From contig JAMWET010000805.1 in assembly GCA_024036415.1 (NCBI GenBank), positions 141,001 through 205,000 of the forward strand: a stretch of DNA of 64,000 bases, written 5' to 3'. The stretch comes from Prochilodus magdalenae (lineage: Eukaryota; Chordata; Actinopteri; Characiformes; Prochilodontidae). The position numbers and the translations under genes were made by a program. The notes beneath the pieces are model-generated. The model made no database searches, was not told the origin of the DNA, and saw nothing but the letters and a program-made list of their open reading frames with translations. Shown here piece after piece: positions 11,901 to 22,813 of the stretch; the stretch's first letter is position 1, and the number at the start of each line of letters is the position of its first letter.

Positions 11901-13320
11901 CTACTATTATGATTGATAAAATACATTGGCTAATTTTATTAGTGTTACTAAATAATGAGCTGTTTGGGAAAAATTTAATTAATTCGCCAGACTATCCTAG
12001 CGTCTATAACTTCCAGAAGGTGTGAAGTGACACAGGGACATTTTTATTGTCTCACAAATTTGGTGCCACCCACTGTAAATCAAAACAAGGTTTGAAGATT
12101 CACTTGTAGTTCCTAATTATTTTAGTGATTAGACCCTCAGCTCAGCTCCTGAAGTCCTAACCAATGAGAAAACCTGCTTGACTGTGTCTAAAAAAAAATA
12201 AATAATAATAATTGAACCTAACCGAACAGTGAACAATGAAATTATAATATTGCTATAATTCTTGCAGAGCTTCGACACAATAATCATGAAGATTAAAAAC
12301 TGCATAAAAATAAGCAAAATTTTATGGACATGCAGTGCAACCAGTAACAGCCTTATATGGAATAAAAATTAAAGTAGTGTACTGACCATCAAGGCAACCC
12401 CAGCAGCAACTCAGCTGTGCCTGGCAGACTACCATACCATTAGCATGATGTAATACTGCTGTGGTGAGAATCATGGAAAGGTCAGCAATGGAAGACAAGC
12501 ATTGAGACTCTTTTCCGACCTTGCACCCGGGTGGTAGAACACGTTTCACTGGCTCTCTGTCTTCTGGCTGAAGACCCAAGCGTAAATGAATTAAGTGAAC
12601 ACTAATTTTACACATACAGAAAAGTTCTGATTGTGCTCATGTAAGGTCTTATTCTGCTTTCCCCCGTTTTTGTTTTATTTTTCTGTCTCTTGTTTTTACT
12701 TTAATTTATATCACTCTTTTTGTTTGCTGCCACATGATTCCTGCCAAGAGTGGGCAGCATTGGTCACATGCCAAGAGCTTCAGCCAACTGCTGTGTTTAG
12801 TCTGCTTTTTTGGCTACCTGTCCTTATATAATCTAACTGAAAGCAGAGACGTTACAATGATAGACAAGAGGTTAGAATAAGCCTCATGTTGGACTGACGA
12901 CAGGCTGACAGCATCACAGATACAGTGACTCACTATCCCCTCTTGAGGTACAAAGTGGTATTACAATACAGGCCAGACCAGGGCTAGCTGGTTAGCATGC
13001 TAACTTTGTAGATACCTCTGCAACACTATACATAGACCATCAAAACTGTTATTTTGTCACATTCTGTTGATAAGTGATGTTGATGTGTTCTCTGTAGAGG
13101 GTGTGTTCATATATTTACACAAATGCATGAAAACGTGTCCTTTAAACATTGCATGACAGTTCATGCTCGTAATAAACTGGCAACTCAGGCTAATATAGTT
13201 ATTAGCAAAGCAACGGTCCTCTAAAATCTCAAATGACCTGATAAAGGGCGTTGATCCCTCTATACTGCTTTGTTAGGATGATGGTGGGAGTTAATAATTG
13301 AGTCCAGTTTAGTAATCCAG
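8965..13320. other. Upstream region of rap1gap2, no gene recognised
   Basis: No exon was recognised. The best-preserved-looking stretch is 10680-11050, which is GC-richer, open for 104 codons on the + strand and unlike any repeat here; it could be regulatory. Around 10005-10095 is a sequence weakly similar to 28660-28750 (GCATG.CTGCT, GGGGTTG, GCTAATAAA), suggesting an old dispersed repeat. The rest is AT-rich. Confidence 0.4.
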
Positions 13321-13321
13321 T

Positions 13322-13546
13322 CTCTGCTCAGTGGGAGAAAGAAAGAGCTAGAGAGAGAGAGAGAAGGGAGGAAAAGCTGGAGAAATCATGTTCAACACCT
13401 CATTCTCTGCCCCTCCCTTGCATTCCCCCTATCCACTCAGAGTGTGGAGTAGGAAGCTGTTCTGCAGAGCACAGGTGAGAAGGAGCGAGACAGAGTTTGT
13501 GTGAAAGGGTGTGTGTGTAGGAGTGGAACCCGGCTGCACAGCCAGC
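13322..13546 (+). promoter_or_regulatory. rap1gap2: Probable 5' UTR and promoter-proximal DNA of rap1gap2
   Basis: The 225 bp before the start codon hold a GA tract (13340-13380) and a pyrimidine-rich stretch. An upstream ATG at 13388 opens a 38-codon frame closing with TGA at 13502-13504. A good splice donor (CACAG then GTGAGA) lies at 13475. No TATA box was seen. The transcription start cannot be fixed from sequence alone. The upstream frame could lower translation of the main frame, or be removed if the internal donor is used. Confidence 0.45.
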
Positions 13547-13590
13547 ATGCTCAGAAGGAAGAGGAGCGTGTCTTTCGGAGGTTTCGGGTG
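13547..13590 (+). CDS. rap1gap2: rap1gap2-like coding exon 1 (N-terminus)
   Basis: The exon encodes MLRRKRSVSFGGFG plus two bases (TG) of the next codon, followed by a GTATGT donor. Vertebrate Rap1GAP2 begins with MFGRKRSVSFGGFGW, so the match is nearly complete; paralogue Rap1GAP has a different RKRSFTFGAYGG version. Rap1GAP2 stimulates GTP hydrolysis by Rap1 and acts in platelets and at secretory vesicles. In the human protein Ser9 is a 14-3-3 binding site and Ser7 is a cyclic-nucleotide-dependent kinase target that blocks binding; both serines are present here. The ATG context is good, with A at -3. The catalytic RapGAP domain lies in later exons not found here. The next exon is 7.8 kb away with a compatible phase. 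Confidence 0.88.
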
Positions 13591-14388
13591 GTATGTTACA
13601 TTTTCCAGTTTGTTGATGTAATATTTCAAGGAATTATTATTTTTTAGTTATTGAACTCTATTTCTATCTGCTGCTTTGATTCAAATGAGGATTAAATGAG
13701 GATTAAATGAGGTTTTATTGGCTGACTGTAGTTAGAGATGCTTCAGTGGAAAGGACCCTTTGAAGCAAGAGTTAAGCAGTTAATGACTGTAAATACCATT
13801 ATGTATGTTGGAAGCTAGCCTCTATTCACTGTTAGCCTTGTTTGCATAGCTGCTTGATCCTCCGTCAGTCCTCTGGGCTTATTATTCGCTTGTTAACCTG
13901 ACTTCAGTAACCTGGAATTTAGGTTTCTAATTCAAGTCTAGTCATTAATGCGGTTTAATGTGCAATGCTAAACCTACTGACTGTAGGTGCTTACAGAGGT
14001 GGTGTTGGGAACCAGGGTCTTATTGACTATCCAAAATGATGGTAAGTCTTTGTTTTTGCTTTGGATAGCATCTTGCCACATAACACATTATAGGTCAATT
14101 CCACATTCCAGCATAATTTAATGGTTGTGTTGCGAACAAAGTCGTTCACAGTGCTTTGATATGAAATGCTCCAATCTGGAGAAGCTTACTGAGTCAGACT
14201 TGTTACCAGTGGCGGTAATTGGAACCACACGCCTGAAGCCTCTAATATCTTTATGAGCTTCCTCAAAGTGAGTTATTGTGTTAAATGATTATGTATTTGC
14301 TGCCAGATGCATGAGCCCTTGTTTTAGAGTAGTGTTAAGAGAGGAATTGGATCTAAAACGTATTTTAATCCACTAAAAAAAAATATCC

Positions 14389-14700
14389 ACACGCACCATC
14401 AAATGAATAGTTGTACAAATAGTTGCACCCTGAATGAAGCAACCATCCGGAATAAAACTTGGTGGGTAATTTTGACAGTGTAGGACATGCAGATGATTCA
14501 AGTTTCATGTTCAGCAAATATAGTGGCCTGACGCCATACTGGGAGACACTACTTATGTATGTGTAGCTCAATATATATTACCCATATCAGTCTAAATACA
14601 TCATCATGTATTGATCCTGGTAACCTTTATCTTCTTTCCCAATAGCACTGCAATCTGACACTTCCTTTTGGATGCAATTGTTCCTTAGATGATGAGTGTA
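14389..14700. mobile_element. Tc1 family B, short 312-bp derivative
   Basis: It is bounded by the two family B termini (ACACGCACCATCAAATGAAT at the left, CCTTAGATGATGAGTGTA at the right) with almost no transposase region left. It keeps the subterminal ATATTACCCATAT and TTATCTTC..TCCCAATA blocks. It is a non-autonomous deletion derivative 22 bp from a Tc1-A element. Confidence 0.75.
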
Positions 14701-14722
14701 CTTTACCATTATCCACATTATA

Positions 14723-15232
14723 CAGAGGTTGGACAATGAAACTGAAACACCTGGTTTCAGACCACAATCATTTATTAGTATGGTGTAGGGCCTCCTTTTG
14801 CGGCCAATACAGCGTCAGTTGGTCTTGGGAATGACATATACAAGTCCTGCACAGTGGTCAGAGGGAGTTTAAGCCATTCTTCTTGCAGGATAGTGGCCAG
14901 GTCACTACGTGATGCTGGTGGAGGTTCGTCCTTCTTGGTGGTATGCTGACATTACCCTGGATACCGTGGCTTTTGATACATCACAAAGACTTGCTGTCTT
15001 GGTCACAGATGCGCCAGCAAGACGTGCACCAACAATCTGTCCTCTTTTGAACTCTGGTATGTCACCCATAATGTTGTGTGCATTGCAGTATTCTGAGCAG
15101 AACTGTGCTCTTACCTGCTAACTGAACCTTCACACTCTGCTCTTACTGGTGCAATGTGCAATTGGTCCAATTTAGCCATGAGACCTCCCACACTAAAATG
15201 ACAGGTGTTTCAGTTTCATTGTCCAACCCCTG
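14723..15232 (-). mobile_element. Tc1 family A, internally deleted element 1 (510 bp)
   Basis: Inverted ends CAG.GGTTGGACAATGAAAC and its complement enclose 510 bp, flanked by TA on each side as expected for Tc1/mariner insertion. The minus strand keeps the N-terminal transposase codons, starting MGDIPEFKRGQ near 15072, up to a deletion junction at about 14917-14924. The whole central and catalytic part is missing. The outer left segment joins directly to sequence that normally lies about 1 kb away. It could move only if an intact relative supplied transposase. Confidence 0.88.
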
Positions 15233-16051
15233 TATATCAAAAAATAAAACACACAAATTCACTGGTCATTTTGCATAGTAAGTAACATGAGCACCCCAGA
15301 AAACAGCACTGTAAGAAACAGCTCAGCTTTTGAATGTCATGCTTTAGATAAATTTCTCTAATGCTTCACATCTAAACACTTTGAGTTTAATTACGCAGAT
15401 CGTTTGGGAAGATTGTCCTATAAGGCTTTCAGTCTGGATGCTGAGTGTTGAACTGATGTTGAACGATGTTGAAAATGATGTGCTACATTATTGGAGACAG
15501 CTCATGCTGTACTTGTGAGCTCATAGTCAGTTGTTGTCTCTCAGAGGAGCAACCCACAGCCAGTGATGTGCCATAGATCAGGCGAGAGAACGTCTTAATG
15601 TTTTTCATTCAACACAAGAAGAATGGAGATGTAATGTGGAGACTAGCTGCTATCTGACACGAGCTAATATGTGTAACTCACTTCTTTTGCTATCTCTATT
15701 GAGCAGCACGAGCACAGGAAATTGCAAAAGCTGTGCATCAGTTTGACTAGTTGCCAGTTCTTGCAGTTTGTATGCTCACTGGCTATTTGGCTATCAGTGA
15801 TCTTATCGTGTAGACGCGTCCAGCACCCACACAGAGGCCAGGCAGGAACACACCTCGGGGAGAGAGCTGGCACTGATGTATCTCCTCTAGAATGTGGATG
15901 CCAAGCTTATAGTCATATTCAAAAGTCGGTAGCATGTTACTTTACAGATCGGTAATAAGTAGGGAACGGTTAACAAGGCCATTATGAAATGGTAAAATAA
16001 TGGTAGCAAGTTTTCTAAATATAATTTGCACATCTTCTAATCATTCATAAA

Positions 16052-16425
16052 TGTCACACCCTGCCGTGTCCTGTCATGTCCAAGTGCTGTCTGTCACTCT
16101 GATCCATGTGCTTCTGTTTGTTTTGGTCCTGTGCTCCTCCTGTCTCCGCCCTCTAGTCAGGTCCCTTGTTTCTAGCTCCACCCCTTCCCAGGTGTCTCTC
16201 GTCAGCCCTAGTTGTGTTATACCCCATGTCGTGCCCTTTGTTCTTGTTGGGTGTTTTGTCTCCCTGCCGGTACTTTTCCTTTGTGGATTGATCTAGTCTC
16301 CATGTAAGTTTCTCCATGTCTGTTGTTTTGTAGCCCTGTTCAGTTGTTTAGTCTCTTTGGTTTTGTTTTATTTTTGGTTCATTAAAGACTTGCAGTTGCA
16401 ACCTGTCCCCTCGTCCTGCGTAACA
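16052..16425 (+). mobile_element. Solo LTR of a retrotransposon
   Basis: The 374-bp block begins TGTCACACC and ends GCGTAACA, giving the usual TG...CA ends. It is flanked on both sides by the same five bases, ATAAA (16047-16051 and 16426-16430), a target-site duplication of the length made by most LTR elements. A polyadenylation-like ATTAAAGA precedes the end. No internal retroelement sequence is adjacent, so it is the product of LTR-LTR recombination. Superfamily is unassigned. Confidence 0.8.
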
Positions 16426-16559
16426 ATAAATGAGAAAATAGTCATATCAGTATTTAGTAATAAAATGACAAAAACAGTAACACATTTTATTTACCTAAAA
16501 TGACCCATATATTTTACAGTTTCTATGAATAATTAGAGAGAATAATAATTGAGTATGTG

Positions 16560-16565
<6 letters not shown>

Positions 16566-16641
<76 letters not shown>
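16566..16641. repeat. (TA)n microsatellite
   Basis: About 76 bp of uninterrupted alternating TA, flanked on both sides by TAATAATTGAGTATGT copies (16540-16560, 16641-16655 and 16677-16690). Confidence 0.95.
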
Positions 16642-16644
<3 letters not shown>

Positions 16645-17656
16645 ATTGAGTATGTATATATTCTAATATTCTAATAATAATTGAGTATGTACTTCTGCTG
16701 TAATTACCTGGTTTCAGGGCTGTAAAATACTGATTCACTAGTTTCTGTTTTATTTTCTACCTGTTATGTATTTAAATGGTCAGACACAGTGTTACAGAGT
16801 TACAGGCAGTTATTATGGTGAAGCTAAAAGGTTTTAGAGCCGTAAAGTCTAAACTAACTTACTAATTTCCATCCTGTTATTTACCCAATACACCACCAAT
16901 CAGGTCAGAACATCAGTTCAACATGGTCTTGTGCTTCACGTTTAGGCCCATCTGCAGATATTTACTGTTACAGAGGAGGTAACAGAGGAGGTAAATCTAT
17001 TCTATTACAATCCTGCCTTGTTACCAATACGATTTCTCACTTATTACACATAAAGAACTACAAAATAAGATGTTAATTTTTAGGTAAGCACAGTCTGTTA
17101 TCTTTATTTTACAATTTTATAATGGCCTTGTTAACACACCAACAATTTCTGTATTGTTATTTAGTAACAGCTTAATTGGCATTTTGTAATGTAAAATTAC
17201 CCTATCATTCCCTAAATCTATTCACAACCTGTAAAGTGATACCCAAAATCAACACTTCTGTTACAACTACAGGTTTTGTTTATTTGATTTTGCGTGAAAA
17301 TAAGTGAACAACGTATCTACATAAGTTTAGCACACACTTCACTTATGTACATATTGAAAAAAATTTATATGCCTTAATTTAGCAAAGGCCACACTTTGTT
17401 ATCTATGATCTTCTGATGTGTTAAATTCAGCAAATAAACAATAATTGTGCATTGAACTGTGCACTAGTGTAGAGTATGTGTTCACTTGTCTTGACTTGGA
17501 TACATGTTGGAATAGGTTGTGCATGGTTTGGGACCCTCATGTGAAAGGTCGGTTTGCGTTTCAGTGGAAATGGCACTAGTGTAGTGTTTCCTGTATATAG
17601 TAATGTCTATATAGAACCCTCAGCACCATTTAATGTGGAATGGAAAATTCAGTTCA

Positions 17657-17879
17657 TCCTGTAGACTGGGATTTTAGCCACTGCTGTGGGACTCTCTGTC
17701 TGTACGCTTCCATACACCTGCAGATTCAGCTACTTCCTCACACTATGGTCTTTTGCACGCCCAAATGTAGTCACTCATTTTAGCCAATCATTAACATCTA
17801 CTTTGGAGCCATTAACCACACATGGAACGAGACTTTCACTCCACTGCACCACCTTTTCTCAATCTACGAATCCTGTCAC
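17657..17879 (+). repeat. Unnamed dispersed repeat, copy 1
   Basis: It shares ordered blocks with 39212-39467: TCCTGTAGACTGGGATTTTA, GATTCAGCTA, TTAACATCT, CACACATGGAAC and ATCCTGTCAC. The two copies are on the same strand and moderately diverged. No terminal repeat or coding capacity was recognised. Confidence 0.6.
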
Positions 17880-18558
17880 ATAGCATATCATATATACTTA
17901 TAGCTCCTTGTGCAACGTCATTTACAGAAGCCTCATTATTTATTTGCCAGCTTATTAGATAAATATTTTATTTATGTGGCAGGAATTAATTATATATTAT
18001 TTATTATAGTTTTTCTAAAGTCTCATGCATTGCTATATGGATCCAGTCTGCCATACTATCCAGTCTGCTAAATCTTATCCTTTCCTTGTATCATTTTATA
18101 GACTACATCTAAGGAGTCCACATATTTTCTAATAATGTTGAATCATATTTTGCTCTGTCTTCATCCACCTGCAGGGCTGTACAGTGATTAGACAAGCTGT
18201 ATCGGAGAAGAATTAAAGTTACAGCTTGTCTATCAACCTGGTGACAGGACTTTCTTAATATACTGTGAATTAACCAGCAAACATGGTGCTGCTAGCAATA
18301 TCAGGCATGGAAAGAAAGAAAAGGTTTTATGTGATGACTTCAGTTAATGGTAGGCTGCAATAACCAATTCCTAAATGTCATTGAAAGACTATTCAAACCA
18401 TTAAAACGGCAAAAAAAGGAGACACAGCATGCCCAAGATGCATACAGGGCGAACCTCCCCCATTTAATCAGGAATAAAAAAAAAGGAATATGCAAATTTT
18501 CTTTATATATTCAGATTGTCTTGATAAAAGCACCAACACCATTGAGAAATCATGCTGT

Positions 18559-18580
18559 TATATATATATATCTATATATC

Positions 18581-18656
<76 letters not shown>
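18559..18656. repeat. (TA)n microsatellite abutting Tc1-A
   Basis: About 98 bp of TA with few interruptions (TCTATATATC, TGTA). It runs directly into the left end of a Tc1-A element, whose TA target site is part of the array. Confidence 0.95.
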
Positions 18657-18659
<3 letters not shown>

Positions 18660-19072
18660 GGGTTGGACAATGAAACTGAAACACTTGGTTTTAGACCACA
18701 ATCATTTATTAGTATGGTGTAGGGCCTCCTTTTGCGGCCAATACAGCGTCAGTTGGTCTTGGGAATGACATATACTGCGTCCTGCACAGTGGTCAGAGGG
18801 ATTTTAAGCCATTCCTCTTGCAGGATAGTGGCCAGGTCACTACGTGATGCTGGTGGAGGTTCGTCCTTCTTGGTGGTATGCTGACATTACCCTGGATACC
18901 GTGGCTCTTGATACATCACAAATCACAGATGCGCCAGCAAGACGTGCACCAACAATTTGTCCTCTTTTGAACTCTGGAATGTCACCCATAATGTTGTGTG
19001 CATTGCAATATTTTGAGCAGAACTGTGCTCTTACCTGCTAATTGAACCTTCACACTCTGCTCTTACTGGTGC
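18657..19072 (-). mobile_element. Tc1 family A, internally deleted element 2, 3' truncated
   Basis: It starts with CAGGGGTTGGACAATGAAAC and shows the same deletion junction as element 1 (at about 18852-18860). It has an extra 15-nt loss near 18921. The other terminus is missing: it stops after CTCTTACTGGTGC and continues into ATATAT sequence. It cannot be mobilised without its second end. Confidence 0.85.
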
Positions 19073-19127
19073 ATATATATGTGTATATATATATAAATAT
19101 ATGAAAGAGAGAGAGAGAGAGAGAGAG
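19073..19127. repeat. Short AT-rich and (GA)n tract
   Basis: Imperfect TATATG/TATATA sequence is followed by about 22 bp of GA. It replaces the lost end of the neighbouring Tc1-A element. Confidence 0.8.
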
Positions 19128-19810
19128 GAAATATTTTTTTTACCTAGTTCCATCCATTCGAGCCAAAGAGACACTGAAGGACTATGAAGTAACAGGAGCC
19201 AGGCAGTTTATGAAGGGGAAGGATGCATTATCGGTATCACTCTTGATTTGGTGACACAATGTTCTCTTTCTCCACCTCATACTGTTCCACTACTTTAGCT
19301 CAGTGTATTTATAGCGAAGGCCATCAGGCACGGCTAATTGTGCAGATACACGCACACTTACGCTCACATGCACTCACTGGCAAAGCTCACACACTCCTAC
19401 TTCACACTCCCGTGCCTTGGTACCCACACAAGACCCCTCTCCACACTTCTGCCCCTTCCCCCTCAAGGGTTCAGGAGGGTGCTGTACCCCTGGGATTAGT
19501 CCAGTAAACACAGATGAGCAGATAGGCCTCAGACCGATGGTGACGAAGGCCTCGGTGAGCCTGGACAATGTGCCCTGATTGGACGCTTGCATCATCACCG
19601 TAACCATGACGATGATGCTTTATCTATCTCTGCTCCCTCCTGTATGCAACAAAACATATCATGTCTCTCACACCATGTTCTTGGCCGGTCAGATGTGTGA
19701 CATTAACATGAAGGATACTGCATCTGCATTGCTTAAGCTTTCTTGTATGACCTCTCTCTCAGCATCCCACAGAATGTACCTGGTGGCATGTGACTGCCTC
19801 TTTAATATAC

Positions 19811-20350
19811 ACTCACTGAGCACTTTATCAAACCACTGTCCATTTTATCAGCTCCACTGACCATATAGGACCAATCTACAGTTCTACAATTACAGACTGC
19901 AGTTCATCTGTTTCTCTGCATATTTTCTTTCCCTGTTCTTCAATGGTCAGGACCCCCACAGGACCACCACAGAGCCGGTATTACGTGGGTGGTGGATCAA
20001 TCTCAGCACTGCAGTGACACTGACAAGGTGGTGGTGTGTTAGTGTGTGTGGTGCTGGTGTGAGTGGAGCAGACACAGCAATGTGGGAGGGTCTAATAGAG
20101 TGGACAGTGAGTGGACACAGCGTTTAAACACTCCAGCAGCACTGCTGTGTCTGATCCACTCACACCAGCACCGCACACACTAACACACCACCACCACGTC
20201 AGTGTCACTGCAGTGCTGAAAATGATCCACCACCCACATAATTCCTGCGCTGTGGTGGTCCTGGGGGGGGCCCTCATTATTGAAAAACAGGGCAACAAAG
20301 TATGCAGTGATATGGATGCACTACAGTCTGTAATAGTAGAGCTACAGAGT
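19811..20350. mobile_element. Fold-back MITE family C, full copy
   Basis: The two halves are inverted copies. GGACCCCCACAGGACCACCA and GTGGTGGATCA on the left mirror TGATCCACCAC and TGTGGTGGTCCTGGGGGGG on the right, with the centre near 20110. Outer arms also pair (ACAGACTGCAG at 19891 with CTACAGTCTGTAAT near 20323). Half copies lie at 25830-26076 and 34097-34251. There is no coding capacity. It is a non-autonomous DNA transposon of palindromic type common in otophysan fish, superfamily uncertain. Confidence 0.75.
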
Positions 20351-20419
20351 GCTGCTATACAGTACAGTGTTTGTGCACTACATCATGCACTGTTTTATTT
20401 GAAGTGAGATGTATATATT

Positions 20420-20421
20420 AC

Positions 20422-20454
<33 letters not shown>

Positions 20455-20455
20455 T
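20420..20455. repeat. (TA)n followed by (GA)n
   Basis: About 20 bp of TA then 14 bp of GA. Confidence 0.85.
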
Positions 20456-21372
20456 ATTCCATGAATAACATTTAGCATGACTCAGGCATCAAAATGAAAG
20501 ATACTACATTTGCATTACATTCATGATACTAAGCGGACACTTCAGTGTTTTCACTCTTCAGTGCTGAATCCGCAGCATGTAGTCAGTGGCCACGGACAAT
20601 AACTCTGATGCATTTCCCTGTACATAGAAAAAGACCTAAACCATCATGGAATCTAAATGCACGTATAATAGAAGCTAATGGGCAGGTGCTCCAGGCTAGG
20701 GCTTTTCTGTTTTTATTCAAAGTACAAGGGCTTTATTGTCCAAGGTAATCAACCATATGCTACAGACGCAGCAGATAGAGAGTAGGTTGAAACACACACA
20801 CCGGAGTACCCCACTAACATGGATATTTTTTAAAGATCCACCCATATGGTACTACTGTAGTAGGTCCTCGAGGCCTCAGTTGTGGAGGAAATAATTGCTG
20901 AGCTCCTCGTCTTCTTAAGCACTTTGCTTCATTTGGTTTGGCGAGAAGACGTTACTGTAAGTGACTCATAGGTGACTCCGTGCACTGGTGTCAGCGTGCA
21001 TGCTTTTCCCGCATTTTGGCTTAGTTAAATGAACAGATTATCCTGAAGGGCGGATTTCAGTTCAGTGCAATCCGTTAGCGCGAAGCTCTTTTCGGGTATT
21101 TTGCCTAATGATTTCTCAGAGTTCCTCATAAGGCTAAAAGGCTAAAAGCTTTCTTTAATAGATTTAGTGGAAGTCTAATGACATGTCTAGGAAACCAGGC
21201 CGTCTTCCTTCTAAACCGAATGCTGGTGAAATGACCCGGCTGAACGCAATACACTATTTCAGTGTGTGACTTGTGATCTTTGTAATGTTTTGGGTTCATG
21301 GGGGTATTAAGTAATTCCTCCCTCCCTTCCTCACTTCCCCTATCTTAATTTCCTTTCTCTCCCTTTCTGTAG

Positions 21373-21408
21373 GATTGATAAGGCCAGCATTGCGGCTCTG
21401 AAGGCCAG
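21373..21408 (+). CDS. rap1gap2: rap1gap2-like coding exon 2 (36 nt)
   Basis: The preceding 55 bp are almost pure pyrimidine and end in CTGTAG, an excellent acceptor. The exon is followed by GTAAGT, an ideal donor. Its first base completes the Trp codon split at the end of exon 1, then it reads IDKASIAALKA plus two bases. Vertebrate Rap1GAP2 continues FGW-IDKTMLASLK, so the join reproduces the expected protein. The exon enters and leaves in the same phase, so skipping it would keep the frame. The segment lies before the RapGAP domain. Confidence 0.87.
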
Positions 21409-21576
21409 GTAAGTCGTCTTGGTCTGTGGTTTTTGCACCTGGTTGTATTTGCATCCCGCTGTGTGTGTGAGATCTGACCTGCCATTACCTCTGATTCTGA
21501 GTACAGGGCTGCAGTAGATTTCTGCAGTGGTACCGCACATTCCCACAAATATCAAATCTTGATTGTTATAATCCAT

Positions 21577-21660
21577 TTAAAGGTGCAGCGTGTAACCTCT
21601 AGTGGTGAACTTCTCACAATGCAAAATGCTTTGGCAGCACCACTTGTATTCTACCCATCA
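21577..21660 (+). repeat. Possible dispersed repeat fragment
   Basis: TTTAAAGGTGCAGCGTGTAA at the start resembles the end of a repeat frequent in fish genomes. Only one copy is in this window, so support is weak. Confidence 0.3.
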
Positions 21661-22225
21661 AGTGGTCCTGCCTAGCATGCATATCATTAGGACAGTTTAG
21701 TAACTCAGTGTTTTTAAAATAAGTTAATTTAGTTTGCACTTAATAGTCACTACTGAGATAGGAATAAAACATGCATACAGCTCAGGATGTACCTTTCAGG
21801 ATGTGTGACATCAATAGAACTTAAATGAGCAACACAATGTTGGATTTTGTGGCTCAGTTTGTAGTTGTTAAGGGTAAGGGTGAGCTACTTAAGAAGGAGA
21901 GTTAGTAACTATTGATTATACAATTAATTGACAATATGATTATTATTATTCCCCCCCCCCAATTCTGCTTATTGTATTGCTGTTCATAAAACCTACAAAT
22001 GGTTTGCCAAGGGATTTAGACACAGACTTGAATTCAATGTAACTTTGTAGCTTATGTGCTGTGTTAGCCAGCACCACACCATCATACCAATTTTCCAACT
22101 GGAATTTTCGTTCCACCTTACAGTTGCACACCAGCACCTGAAAGGCATCTTAATATAAGTACTTTATTATAAGAATAACTTAAGCTTCATCGAATCTCTA
22201 TCCAACGTACTAGTTACTAGTACTT

Positions 22226-22813
22226 CCCTTATGAAACGATAATATATGGCAATGTATTGGAAAATATAGTGCAATATATTAAATAATATAATGTCATATA
22301 TTGCATATATTTTGCATATATTTATATAGTGATAAGTATATTACAATATATTGTATAGTACATAAGGAATTGCCGCATTTCATATATTGTATGTATGGTA
22401 GTATAATATATATTTACTTATATATTGTAATATATTTCATTTTATATGTAATAGACATCATATGTATTTCTCCATATGTGTTTGCATATATGATAATATA
22501 TATAGTTTTATACAATATTCTCACATATATAAGACTATATATATTATCATATTTGCAAACACATATGGAGAAATACATATGATGTCTATTACAAATAAAA
22601 TGAAATATATTACAATATACAAGTAAATATATAGTATACTACCATACATACAATATATGAAATGCGGCAATTCCTTATGTATTATACAATATATTGTAAT
22701 ATATTTATCACTATATAAATATATGCACTTGTTTCCCATATATGACATTATATTATTTAATATATTGCACTATATTTTCCAATACATTGCCATATATTAT
22801 GGTTTCATAAGGG
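22226..22813. repeat. 588-bp near-perfect palindrome (fold-back element)
   Basis: The left arm, beginning CCCTTATGAAAC, is mirrored by the right arm ending GTTTCATAAGGG. Pairing persists inwards through GGCAATGTATTGG, AAGGAATTGCCGCATTTCAT, AGACATCATATGTATTTCTC and GATAATATATATAGT, with a loop of roughly 30 bp near 22520. Translating either strand gives almost the same peptide, confirming the symmetry. The arms are about 280 bp and very AT-rich. No transposase or target duplication was seen. It is probably a MITE-like fold-back element or an inverted duplication. Confidence 0.92.

Larger units (their letters stand above)
13591..21372 (+). other. rap1gap2: Intron 1 of rap1gap2
   Basis: A 7.8-kb intron with a GTATGT donor and an acceptor preceded by about 55 bp of almost pure pyrimidine ending in CTGTAG. 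It contains a short Tc1-B derivative, two Tc1-A derivatives, a solo LTR, (TA)n tracts, a dispersed repeat (17657) and a fold-back MITE. The stretch 14040-14300 looks single-copy. Confidence 0.8.

Noticed and set aside
22301..22748. Two similar Tyr/Ile-rich membrane-like peptides on opposite strands
   Set aside because: They are the same sequence read from the two arms of the palindrome; the AT-rich composition gives the hydrophobic residues.
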